Below, one piece after another: positions 45,003 through 55,179 of a stretch of 64,000 bases of DNA (positions are counted from its first letter, which is position 1; every line of letters starts with the position of its first letter). The notes beneath the pieces were generated by a model. That model saw only the letters and a list, made by a program, of their open reading frames with translations. It was not told where the DNA came from and made no database searches. The position numbers and the translations under genes were made by a program. The DNA comes from Caballeronia zhejiangensis (lineage in GTDB: Bacteria; Pseudomonadota; Gammaproteobacteria; Burkholderiales; Burkholderiaceae): assembly GCF_000698575.1 (NCBI RefSeq), contig NZ_JFHD01000011.1, positions 124,001 to 188,000 on the forward strand, written 5' to 3'.

Positions 45003-45850
45003 GCTGGACGGCTTGCCGCCTTTTGTTTTTGCGCCATCTGGGTGTTCGAACGGCGCAGCAGAAGATAGATGACGACCCAGTACACCGCATACGCGACGAG
45101 ATTCATGCCCGCGGGATGCGCGCGATAACCGGTGAGCGTAGCAACGAGCGATCCGAACGTACTCGAATCATCGAGCAGCCACGACGTGTTCCACACCTGA
45201 TTGACGATGACCGGCAGCACTTCCATGTCGATCAGCTTGTCGACGCCCGTTTCGAAGAGGCCGGCCGCCAGGAACAGCAGCATGATTTCGGTGACGCGAA
45301 AGAACGAGCGCCACGAGAAGATCTTGCCGCCGAGCTGCAGGATATAGAACGTCAGCAGCGCGAGACCGAAGCCGAGAATGATCGCGATGTACTGCGACGC
45401 GTCGACGTGCCCCGACTGACCGAAGCCGACGCCGTAGAGAAACACGGCCGTCTCGCTGCCTTCGCGCGCGATCGCCAGCGCGACGAGCACCGCGATGCCC
45501 CACCAGTGTCCGTCCTGCGTGCTCTTTTGCAGCGATGTTTCCATGTCGCGCTTGAGCGTGCGTCCGTGGCGCTTCATCCACAGGACCATCTGCACGATCA
45601 GCACGCAGGCGATCAGCACCATCGCGGTCTGGAAGTAATCCTGTGCATCGCCCGACAGCACTTCCGTGAAGCCGATGAGCGCGGCGCCCAGCGCCACCGC
45701 CGCGAGCAGGCCGATGACGACGCCGGCCCACAGATAAGGCAGGCCCCGGCGCGCCTGATGATCGCCGTTCTTCAGCCACGCGTAGAGAATGCCGACGACG
45801 AGCAACGCCTCGACGCTCTCTCGCCACACGATGAAAAGTACCTGCCCCAT
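44999..45850 (-). CDS. ftrC: FtrC, FTR1-family iron permease
   Basis: A 283-residue FTR1/EfeU-type permease with seven or so helices and the two REXXE iron-binding motifs: WRESVEALLVVG at residues 10-14 and AREGSETAVFLYG near the middle. It carries iron across the inner membrane after oxidation by the periplasmic components. It sits between ftrB (66 nt upstream) and ftrD (4-nt overlap). Confidence 0.93.
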   Translation of the reverse strand: MGQVLFIVWRESVEALLVVGILYAWLKNGDHQARRGLPYLWAGVVIGLLAAVALGAALIGFTEVLSGDAQDYFQTAMVLIACVLIVQMVLWMKRHGRTLKRDMETSLQKSTQDGHWWGIAVLVALAIAREGSETAVFLYGVGFGQSGHVDASQYIAIILGFGLALLTFYILQLGGKIFSWRSFFRVTEIMLLFLAAGLFETGVDKLIDMEVLPVIVNQVWNTSWLLDDSSTFGSLVATLTGYRAHPAGMNLVAYAVYWVVIYLLLRRSNTQMAQKQKAASRPA

Positions 45851-45916
45851 ACCCGACCTCCAGCAATTTCACTTCAAGCGGCCGCGCGCGGTGCGAACAT
45901 CGCGCGGCACATTCCG

Positions 45917-46258
45917 TTACTTCGCGACGATCACGCCTTGCGCGGACTGATGAAAATCGTCGAAGAACTTGTATTCACCCGGATCCAGCGGTGCGATCAC
46001 CACGAACGAATCCGCCCCCGGCGCGAGCACTTTTTCCTTGCGCAACTGCACGCTTTCGAACTCGGCGGCGCCCTTGCCGACGTTATGCACTTCGATCTTG
46101 ATGCGCTGCCCCGCCGGCACTTCGATGCGCGCCGGATTGAGCTTGCCGTCGTTCATTTCGAGCTTGAACGTCGGCAGGTCGGCGGCGTGCGCCAAGTTCA
46201 TCCCGGCAAAGGCAAACGCGGACATCGCGAGCGCGGCCACCTGATTTTTCAGCTTCAT
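45917..46258 (-). CDS. ftrB: FtrB, periplasmic cupredoxin
   Basis: A 113-residue exported protein: signal peptide MKLKNQVAALAMSAFAFAGM to AHA, then a cupredoxin-like domain (DGKLNPARIEVPAGQRIKIE, GEYKFFDDFHQSAQGVIVAK). FtrB is proposed to oxidise Fe(II) for the FTR1 permease. Candidate copper ligands are limited to the His and nearby residues near the C-terminus, so the metal site is unusual for a cupredoxin, as in other FtrB/EfeO-type proteins. Confidence 0.88.
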   Translation of the reverse strand: MKLKNQVAALAMSAFAFAGMNLAHAADLPTFKLEMNDGKLNPARIEVPAGQRIKIEVHNVGKGAAEFESVQLRKEKVLAPGADSFVVIAPLDPGEYKFFDDFHQSAQGVIVAK

Positions 46259-46313
46259 GCGTACTTCCTGAGAGTGAATGCGCCCGGTCCGGGATGCCGG
46301 GCGCCACGGACGA

Positions 46314-46859
46314 TCAGTAACCGCCCTTCTTTCCGATGCCCGCGAACGGGAAGTCGTACTCGATCGTGAACGGCTTGAACCACGGACCGACGCCCGTTTC
46401 CTTGTCGGTGTGACGGCCGAACGCCATGTGGCCTTCCTGCGACGGCGGCGAAATATGCAGCTTCAGGTGATACTTGCCCGGCCCGAAGAGCTTGACGTTA
46501 TCGCCGTAGTGCGGGCCGTCGCTCGCGACCATCGGCATCAGGTCGCCCTTGATGGTCTGCGTCGTGCCGACCTTCGTGAGTTCATACGTGACTTGCAGAT
46601 ACGGCATCCAGTCGCCTTCGGCGAAACCGGTCGGGTTGTTCTTGACCGCGTGGATATCCGCCTCCAGGTGGATATCCGAATCCGACGCCTTGCGCATCAT
46701 GCCTTCCGGCGACATCGTGATCGGCTGCAGATACACGGCGCCCGTTTCCATGCCCGCCTCGATGTGCTGCTTGCCGATCGGATATTCGGCTGCCGACGCT
46801 GCCATCATCGCCGTGAGACCTGCGGCGGCGACAAGGCCGCGCATCAACGTTGAACCCAT
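46314..46859 (-). CDS. ftrA: FtrA, periplasmic P19-type iron-binding protein
   Basis: A 181-residue exported protein of the P19/Tpd (iron transporter) family. The signal peptide is within MGSTLMRGLVAAAGLTAMMA and ends ASA; the mature part has EYPIGKQHIEAGMETGAVYL and YHLKLHISPPSQEGHMAFGR with Met/His/Glu metal ligands. P19 binds copper and iron and feeds the FtrBC pair. AAGGAG precedes the ATG at 46859. It is the first gene of the operon, with a Fur-box-like element about 105-125 nt upstream. Confidence 0.9.
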   Translation of the reverse strand: MGSTLMRGLVAAAGLTAMMAASAAEYPIGKQHIEAGMETGAVYLQPITMSPEGMMRKASDSDIHLEADIHAVKNNPTGFAEGDWMPYLQVTYELTKVGTTQTIKGDLMPMVASDGPHYGDNVKLFGPGKYHLKLHISPPSQEGHMAFGRHTDKETGVGPWFKPFTIEYDFPFAGIGKKGGY

Positions 46860-46963
46860 CAGAAAACTCCTTGTTGTTATCGATTGGCACGCGTGCCACG
46901 CGAGCCTTGCTACTGAGATACCGGAGCGCCGCTCGGTCGGCGGCGTTAGCACAACTCTGTGAA

Positions 46964-46992
46964 CGTTAATACGAACCATTCTCAATGTTCGT
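46964..46992 (-). promoter_or_regulatory. ftrA upstream Fur-box-like element and promoter
   Basis: On the minus strand GAGAATGGTTCGTATTAACG (46983-46964) matches the bfd element at 16 of 20 positions. A plausible promoter is CTGACG, an 18-bp spacer, then TATTAA lying inside the element. CGAAC / GTTCG (46972-46976 and 46987-46991) also form an inverted repeat here. Confidence 0.6.
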
Positions 46993-47089
46993 CAGTTTAG
47001 CATCGTTCGATTCCCGCAACAATTTGAGCGAGCTTACAGACCTAGGCGCAGTAAGGCTTTTCGCCGACTCGCACGATCGCGGCGGGCAT

Positions 47090-47129
47090 AAAAAAGGCGC
47101 GGCGAACCGTCCGATTCGCCGCGCCTTTC
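47090..47129 (-). terminator. Terminator of uvrB
   Basis: On the minus strand AAAGGCGCGGCGAA pairs with TTCGCCGCGCCTTT, followed by TTT, about 33 nt after the uvrB stop. Confidence 0.88.
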
Positions 47130-47161
47130 GAATTAAGCCTTGAAAATCACTTACATATTGC

Positions 47162-49258
<2,097 letters not shown>

Positions 49259-49590
49259 GAGAAATCGAGAAAGTCAGCGCCTGAGGCAAACAATCATTCT
49301 AGCGTCGTACGCGATGCGCGCGCTCGCCTGGACGTGACCGGGATGTGGAAGCGTAGTCTCCATCAGATTGGGCATGGTTCGCCGATCTCAAGCGCACCGG
49401 CTCACGCCCTTTTTTATCGCGCGCTTTTGGCGTGTTCGCGGAATTAAGGGCCAAAAAGCACGCGCATTCGCGCCATATTCGGCCGAAAAGCCGCGCCGGA
49501 TTCGCTACAATGTGCGACTGGGCTCGACGGCATGATGCCGTCGTCGCCACGCTTCCCCGCCGCACGTCTTTCCTCCACTGCCGATAGATC
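49259..49590. other. Divergent promoter region between uvrB and the aminotransferase gene
   Basis: No gene seen. A -10 (TACAAT, 49506-49511) serves the rightward gene, but its -35 is poor. No CTG-N10-CAG LexA box is found for uvrB. Confidence 0.5.
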
Positions 49591-50790
49591 ATGTCTCTTT
49601 TCTCTGCCGTCGAACTCGCTCCCCGCGACCCGATCCTGGGCCTCAACGAAGCCTTCAACGCCGATACGCGCACGACCAAAGTCAATCTGGGCGTCGGTGT
49701 GTACACGAACGAAGAAGGCAAGATTCCGCTCCTGCGCGCCGTGCGCGAAGCCGAGAAAGCGCGCGTCGATGCCGCGCTGCCGCGCGGTTATCTGCCGATC
49801 GACGGCATCGCCGCCTACGACGCCGCCGTGCAGAAGCTGCTCCTCGGCAACGATTCGCCGCTGATCGCCGCGGGCCGCGTCGTGACGGCGCAGGCGCTTG
49901 GCGGCACGGGCGCGCTCAAGATCGGCGCGGACTTTTTGAAGCGCCTGAACCCGAACGCAGTCGTCGCGATCAGCGATCCGAGCTGGGAAAACCATCGCGC
50001 GCTCTTCGAAGGCGCCGGTTTCGAAGTGGTCCACTACCCATACTACGAAGCCTCCACGCACGGCGTGAACTTCGACGGCATGCTCGCCGCGCTGAACAGC
50101 TACGCGGCGGGCACCGTCGTCGTGCTGCACGCGTGCTGCCATAACCCGACGGGCGTCGATCTGTCGGACGAGCAGTGGAAGCAGATCGTCGAAGTCGTGA
50201 AGGCGAAGAACCTCGTGCCGTTCCTCGATATGGCGTATCAAGGCTTCGCGGAGAACATCGACGCGGACTCCGCCGCCGTGCGTCTCTTCGCGGCATCGGA
50301 ACTGAACGTGTTTGTGTCGTCGTCGTTCTCGAAGTCGTTCTCGCTGTACGGCGAGCGCGTCGGCGCACTGTCGATCATCACGACGAGCAAGGAAGAATCG
50401 GCACGCGTGCTCTCGCAACTGAAGCGCGTGATCCGCACGAACTATTCGAACCCGCCGACGCACGGCGGCTCGATCGTCGCGGCCGTGCTGGCGTCGCCGG
50501 AACTGCGCGCGACCTGGGAGCAGGAGCTGGGCGAAATGCGCGATCGTATCCGCGCAATGCGCAACGGTCTCGTCGAGCGACTGAAGGCGAGCGGCGTCGA
50601 TCGGGACTTCTCGTTCGTCAACAAGCAGCGCGGCATGTTCTCGTACTCGGGTCTGACGGCTGCGCAAGTCGATCGTCTGCGTGAAGAATTCGGCATCTAC
50701 GCCGTGAGCACGGGCCGCATCTGCGTGGCCGCGCTGAACACGCGCAACCTCGACGCCGTCGCGAACGCGGTCGCCGCCGTGCTCAAGTAA
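49591..50790 (+). CDS. tyrB: Aromatic/aspartate aminotransferase (class I)
   Basis: A 399-residue PLP enzyme of the AspC/TyrB type. The Schiff-base lysine is in SSSFSKSFSLYGERVGAL (Lys near 248). The substrate arginines lie in the family-typical NPPTHGG region and near the C-terminus; HNPTGVDLSDEQW binds PLP. It interconverts aromatic amino acids or aspartate with their keto acids; AspC and TyrB cannot be separated by eye. A terminator follows the stop. Confidence 0.93.
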   Translation: MSLFSAVELAPRDPILGLNEAFNADTRTTKVNLGVGVYTNEEGKIPLLRAVREAEKARVDAALPRGYLPIDGIAAYDAAVQKLLLGNDSPLIAAGRVVTAQALGGTGALKIGADFLKRLNPNAVVAISDPSWENHRALFEGAGFEVVHYPYYEASTHGVNFDGMLAALNSYAAGTVVVLHACCHNPTGVDLSDEQWKQIVEVVKAKNLVPFLDMAYQGFAENIDADSAAVRLFAASELNVFVSSSFSKSFSLYGERVGALSIITTSKEESARVLSQLKRVIRTNYSNPPTHGGSIVAAVLASPELRATWEQELGEMRDRIRAMRNGLVERLKASGVDRDFSFVNKQRGMFSYSGLTAAQVDRLREEFGIYAVSTGRICVAALNTRNLDAVANAVAAVLK

Positions 50791-50812
50791 GCAGTTCGGC
50801 CGCGTCCAAATG

Positions 50813-50843
50813 AAAATGGCGCCCTTTGCGGGCGCCATTTTTT
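50813..50843 (+). terminator. Terminator of the aminotransferase gene
   Basis: AAAATGGCGCCC-TTTGC-GGGCGCCATTTT plus TT, 22 nt after the stop; it can also end the leftward 72-aa gene. Confidence 0.9.
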
Positions 50844-50865
50844 GTGTGCGTCGAAAACCGGCGAA

Positions 50866-51084
50866 TCAGAGCGTCTTTTCCGCCGAGACGGCAGCGGGTT
50901 GTGCGTCTTCGTCGTCGACGAAGCCGAGCGAAATCGCGCGCGCCAGTTCTGCGCTCACGCCCGCCACGCTGGTTTCTTCATGGCGCATTGCCGCGCCGCT
51001 GCCCTCGCCGGCGTGCATGCAGAACGCGAGCGCGATCGGAAGCAGGATGGCGACGGGCCAGTAGGTCGATATTGTCTTTCTCAT
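50866..51084 (-). CDS. Small membrane-anchored or exported hypothetical protein, 72 aa
   Basis: A 72-residue product with an N-terminal hydrophobic segment (YWPVAILLPIALAFCMHAGE) followed by an acidic, Ala/Glu-rich tail. It could be a signal anchor or signal peptide. No family recognised. It starts MRKTISTYW and stands alone on the minus strand behind the aminotransferase terminator. Confidence 0.6.
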   Translation of the reverse strand: MRKTISTYWPVAILLPIALAFCMHAGEGSGAAMRHEETSVAGVSAELARAISLGFVDDEDAQPAAVSAEKTL

Positions 51085-51251
51085 GGGACTGCCTTTGGTC
51101 GATGTGTCGCAGCGGGCATCGGATCAAGGGAACCCACTGATGGACATTTCGAATTTTACGGACTTGTCCCGACCTTAAAAAGCCGTTGAAAAGCAAAGGA
51201 TTGTTGCGCCCGGGACAACAAGCCGTTTTGATGAACGTCGCGACCGCTCGC

Positions 51252-51281
51252 GCCTTTATGACAGCTTGCCGTCATAAAGGC
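51252..51281 (+). repeat. Perfect 11-bp inverted repeat upstream of the lipoprotein gene
   Basis: GCCTTTATGAC (51252-51262) and GTCATAAAGGC (51271-51281) around an eight-base spacer, 76 nt before the ATG of the lipoprotein gene. It lacks a U tract, so an operator or a leader-RNA hairpin is more likely than a terminator. Confidence 0.65.
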
Positions 51282-51356
51282 TTACAAAGTTGTTCGCGAC
51301 ATCCACGCGCCGATGATGTCTTATTCAGTAATGGTTCTACAGAATTTCCCACGATC

Positions 51357-51887
51357 ATGAAATCCGCAGTCGCTGGTGTCTTGCTTGCTTCGTCTGCCGC
51401 ACTTCTCGGTGGTTGCGCGGCGTATCCCGATGCGTCTGCCTATGGCGGCGGCTACCCTGCTGTCTACGACGACCCGGGCTACGGATACTACGGTGGCCCG
51501 CCGCCGGGCGTCGTCGTAGGCGGCGGTTACTACTCCGGGCCGGGCCCGATTTACTACGGTCCGCCTAACCGATATTGGGACGATGGTCCCGGCTGGCGTC
51601 GTCCGCCGCCGGGCGGATGGCGCGGCGGGCATCCGCCGCGCGACCGGGGTCCGGGCGGCCCGCCTCCGCAGGCGGGCGGCGGACATCCGAACGGTCCGCC
51701 ACCGCAAGCAGGCGGCGGCCGTCCTCCGGCAGCGCAGCCCCCGCAAGCAGGCAACTCGCCGGCGCCTCAGTCCGTGGGCGGTCGGCCGCCGGGACCGAAT
51801 CGCGCGCCGCCACCATCCGCGAATGGCGGTGGGGGCAATTCGCAGGGCGGCAATTCGCGCGGCTTCCTGGGACGGTACGGCGGATAA
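51357..51887 (+). CDS. Pro/Gly/Tyr-rich lipoprotein
   Basis: A 176-residue lipoprotein: signal peptide MKSAVAGVLLASSAALLGGC with lipobox LGGC, then a Gly/Tyr segment (YYGGPPPGVVVGGGYYSGPG) and Pro/Gly/Gln repeats (three PPPQAGGGHPNG-like units at about 101-125). It is low-complexity and probably disordered at the cell envelope. Similar YXWxGxxPPP proteins are widespread in Burkholderiales without a known role. Confidence 0.8.
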   Translation: MKSAVAGVLLASSAALLGGCAAYPDASAYGGGYPAVYDDPGYGYYGGPPPGVVVGGGYYSGPGPIYYGPPNRYWDDGPGWRRPPPGGWRGGHPPRDRGPGGPPPQAGGGHPNGPPPQAGGGRPPAAQPPQAGNSPAPQSVGGRPPGPNRAPPPSANGGGGNSQGGNSRGFLGRYGG

Positions 51888-51942
51888 AAGCGCTTCGACG
51901 ACAAAGGCCGCGCCCGATCGAAAGATCCGGCGCGGCCTTGTT

Positions 51943-53354
51943 TTATCCGAGATGCGAATGCTGCGCCTTGTACAGCTCCCGGAATGTGCGCCCGACTGGC
52001 GCGGGCATGTCGCGCGTGTCGGTCCATCCGGCGCCGAACGGCAGTCGTGAAATCGTCTTCTTGTTGCCGCCGATGCGTTCGAGCACGCGCACCGCGAGCT
52101 TCGTGAAAAGGGCATAGGCGAGCGGCCGCTTCGCGAGATAGCCCCACGCCGCGAGCGCGGCGCGCTCGTTCCACGGACGCAGCCGACGCTCCATCTGCTT
52201 CTCGCGCAGCTTGCGCAGCAGATCCGACAACGGAATGCCGACCGGACAAACACTGTTGCACTCGCCGCAAAGCGTTGCGGCTTGCGGCAGATCGAGCGCC
52301 TTGTCGATGCCGACATAAGCCGGCGTCAGCACCGAGCCCATCGGTCCCGGATACACCCATCCATACGCATGTCCGCCGATCTTCTGATAGACCGGGCAAT
52401 GATTCATGCACGCGCCGCAGCGGATACAGCGCAGCATCTCCTGAAACTCGCCGCCGATAAGCCCGGTGCGGCCGCCATCGACGAGCACGAAGTACATATG
52501 ATCGGGCCCGTCCGTCTCGTCGGCCGCGCGCGGTCCGGTCAAGAGCGAAAAGTAATTCGAGATCGTCTGACCGGTCGCCGAGCGCGGCAGGAGGCGCATC
52601 GCGGTCGCGAGATCTTCGAGCGTCGGCAGCACTTTTTCGATGCCCGTCACCACGACATGCACGCGGGGCATCACGGTGCACATGCCTTCGTTGCCCTCGT
52701 TCGTGACGACCGCCACCGACCCCGTCTCCGCGATCAGGAAATTGCCGCCCGTCACGCCCATGTCCGCCGACATGAAATGCGGCCGCAACACTTCCCGCGC
52801 CTCGCGCGTCATCTCCGGGATGTCGGTGAGGCGTGGCTTGTTGTGCGTCTTCGCGAAGAGATCCGCGATCTGCTCCTTATCCTTATGCACGACCGGCGCG
52901 ATGATATGGCTCGGCGGCTCGTTGTCGTTGATCTGCAGAATGTATTCGCCGAGATCGGTCTCGATCGACTGCACGCCCATCTCGCCGAGCACGCGATTCA
53001 GCTGCATCTCTTCCGAGACCATCGACTTGGTCTTGATGACCTTCTTCACATCGTGTTTGCGCGCGATGTCCGCGACGAGCTTCGCCGCGTCCTGCGTCGT
53101 TTCGGCGTAAAGCACGGTCGCGCCGCGACGCGTCGCCTCGCGCTCGAAGGTTTCGAGCCACACGTCGAGATCTCGAGCGCGCGATTGCGGCGCTCCTTCA
53201 ACGCGGCGCGCGTTGCCTCGAAGTCGATGTCGCGCACCGCGCTCGCACGCGCGCTGACGAACTTGGTCGAGAGCTTGGTGAGATTCTGCTGCAGGCGCTC
53301 GTCGGCGAGCTTGCTTCCCGCGCGCGCCTTAAAGTGCATCGTCTGGACTTGCAT
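51943..53354 (-). pseudogene. lutB: Lactate-utilisation iron-sulfur protein LutB, interrupted by a frameshift
   Basis: The intact protein would be about 470 residues. It oxidises lactate together with LutA/LutC and carries two [4Fe-4S] motifs (CIRCGACMNHCPVYQ and CGECNSVCPVGIPL). Residues 1-61 (start MQVQTMHFKARAGSKLADER, ATG 53354) are in one frame, ending RRNRALE. From about 53169 the protein continues in another frame as LDVWLETFEREATRRG. One missing A at GAG(A)ATCTC, near 53171, restores ENLDVWLE. The rest of the frame is undisturbed, so this is either a recent mutation or a sequencing error. Confidence 0.85.
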
Positions 53355-53367
53355 CCGTTTGTCTCCT

Positions 53368-54102
53368 TCAGGCGCGACGCGCCGCGTCGCCCGCGAGCAC
53401 TTGCGCGATATGCAGCACGCGCGTCGACGTATCGCCGGTGCGGCGCAGGCGCCCTTCGATGTTCAGCATGCAGCCGAGGTCGCCGAGCACGACGGTATCC
53501 GCGCCGCTCGCCTTGATGTTCGCGCATTTCTCATCGACGATCGCCGTCGAAATGTCGCCGTACTTCACCGCGAAGGTGCCGCCGAAGCCGCAGCAATGCT
53601 CGCATCCGGCCATCTCGGTCACGGGCACGCCTGCCTGGGCGAGCAGCTCGCGCGGCTGCGATTTCACGCCGAGTTCCCGCAGACCCGAGCAGGAATCGTG
53701 ATACGTCACCATGCCGTCGAACACGCCCGGCTCCATGCGCGCCTTCGCGACGTTCACGAGAAAATCGGTCAGTTCGAACACGCGCGGCTGAAGGCGCGCG
53801 AAGCGGCTCATCAATTGCGGATCGTCGCGAAAGAGATCGCCGTAGTGCGCGCGGATCATGCCGCCGCACGAACCGGACGGCACCACGACATAGTCGAACT
53901 GCTCGAATTCGCGCAGCGTTTTTTCGGCGAGATCGCGGGCGAGCGGCCGATCGCCCGAGTTGTAGGCAGGCTGGCCGCAACAGGTCTGCGACGGCGGCAC
54001 GACGACTTCGAAACCCGCCTGCTCGATCAGCTTAATGACCGAGAAGCCGATTTCCGGGCGCATCATGTCGATGAGACATGTCACGAATAATCCGACTCGC
54101 AT
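53368..54102 (-). CDS. lutA: Lactate-utilisation protein LutA (cysteine-rich CCG-domain)
   Basis: A 244-residue protein with two cysteine-rich (CCG) motifs, QTCCGQPAYNSGD and CEHCCGFGGTFAV, the GlpC/HdrB-type domains that bind a [4Fe-4S]-like cluster. LutA works with LutB and LutC in L-lactate oxidation. It is the first gene of the minus-strand pair; lutB starts 13 nt later. The IclR regulator is divergent, 190 nt away. Confidence 0.92.
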   Translation of the reverse strand: MRVGLFVTCLIDMMRPEIGFSVIKLIEQAGFEVVVPPSQTCCGQPAYNSGDRPLARDLAEKTLREFEQFDYVVVPSGSCGGMIRAHYGDLFRDDPQLMSRFARLQPRVFELTDFLVNVAKARMEPGVFDGMVTYHDSCSGLRELGVKSQPRELLAQAGVPVTEMAGCEHCCGFGGTFAVKYGDISTAIVDEKCANIKASGADTVVLGDLGCMLNIEGRLRRTGDTSTRVLHIAQVLAGDAARRA

Positions 54103-54292
54103 TGGGGCGTTTCCTGTTTGTGGAGTGATGTGAACGCAGCGCCGATTATCCTTGATAAGTCCCGCGCGACGGGCTTCTCGCTGGCCATCGATGTCATCGA
54201 CGAGCGCATTGTTTTGGCGAAGCGTTCGCTTTTTTCACATTATGAGATACAATCCCCATTCCGCTGTTTGACGCATCAACCGATTTTTCACG

Positions 54293-55102
54293 ATGAGCGA
54301 TACGAACCCGGAATCCAAAACCTCCATTCAGGTGATCGAGCGCATGATGCGTCTTCTCGACGCCCTCGCCGATCACACTGACCCCGTCAGCCTGAAAGAA
54401 CTCGCCCAGAGCACCGATCTGCACCCATCCACGGCGCATCGCATTCTGAACGACATGGTGCTATGCCGGCTCGTGGACCGGTCGGACCCCGGCACGTATC
54501 GCCTCGGCATGCGCTTGCTGGAGCTCGGCAATCTCGTCAAGGCGCGTCTTTCGGTGCGTGAAGCCGCGATGCCGCCGATGCGCGAGTTGCATCGGCAGAC
54601 CGGGCAGACCGTCAATCTTTCCGTGCGGCAAGGCGACGAGATCGTCTATATCGAGCGCGCGTACTCGGAGCGCTCGGGCATGCAGGTCGTGCGTGCGATC
54701 GGCGGCCGCGCGCCGTTGCATCTGACGTCGGTCGGAAAGCTGTTTCTCGCCGCCGACGAAGCCGCGCGCGTACGCGCGTATGCGATGCGAACCGGTCTCT
54801 CCGGCCACACGCAGAACAGCATCACCGATCTCTCGAAACTCGAGCGCGAACTGTCGCTGGTGCGCCAGCAGGCGTGCGCGCGCGACAACGAGGAACTCGA
54901 ACTCGGCGTGCGCTGTATCGCGGCGGGCATTTACGACGATACGGGACGCCTCGTCGCCGGCTTGTCGCTGTCCGCGCCCGCCGATCGTCTGCAGGACGCC
55001 TGGCTGAAACAATTGAGCCACACGGCGCTCGAGATCTCGCAATCGCTGGGATATCACCCGGAAGAGGCAGCTTCCGACGCGCAACAACACGCGCATCGCT
55101 GA
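54293..55102 (+). CDS. IclR-family transcriptional regulator
   Basis: A 269-residue regulator: N-terminal winged HTH (VSLKELAQSTDLHPSTAHRI) and IclR effector domain (RAIGGRAPLHLTSVGKLFLA, ELELGVRCIAAGIYDDTGRL). It is divergent from lutAB and is the likely local regulator of that pair; the effector may be lactate or a related acid. A -10 TACAAT lies at 54248-54253. The stop is followed by a strong terminator. Confidence 0.9.
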   Translation: MSDTNPESKTSIQVIERMMRLLDALADHTDPVSLKELAQSTDLHPSTAHRILNDMVLCRLVDRSDPGTYRLGMRLLELGNLVKARLSVREAAMPPMRELHRQTGQTVNLSVRQGDEIVYIERAYSERSGMQVVRAIGGRAPLHLTSVGKLFLAADEAARVRAYAMRTGLSGHTQNSITDLSKLERELSLVRQQACARDNEELELGVRCIAAGIYDDTGRLVAGLSLSAPADRLQDAWLKQLSHTALEISQSLGYHPEEAASDAQQHAHR

Positions 55103-55119
55103 TTTCTTCGCCGCATGTC

Positions 55120-55158
55120 AAAACGGGATTCGTCTTTCGACGAATCCCGTTTGCTTTT
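55120..55158. terminator. Terminator between iclR and the endopeptidase gene
   Basis: AAACGGGATTCGTC-TTTC-GACGAATCCCGTTT followed by GCTTTT. It lies between two converging genes and can serve both. Confidence 0.88.
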
Positions 55159-55179
55159 GCATCAGCGAAGATCAGGCGC

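Noticed and set aside
49259..49590. LexA box for uvrB
   Set aside because: I looked for CTG-N10-CAG between uvrB and the aminotransferase gene and found no acceptable match.
51186..51356. Longer N-terminus for the lipoprotein gene starting at 51186
   Set aside because: It would place the lipobox leader about 57 residues inside the protein; the ATG at 51357 gives a standard lipoprotein signal peptide.
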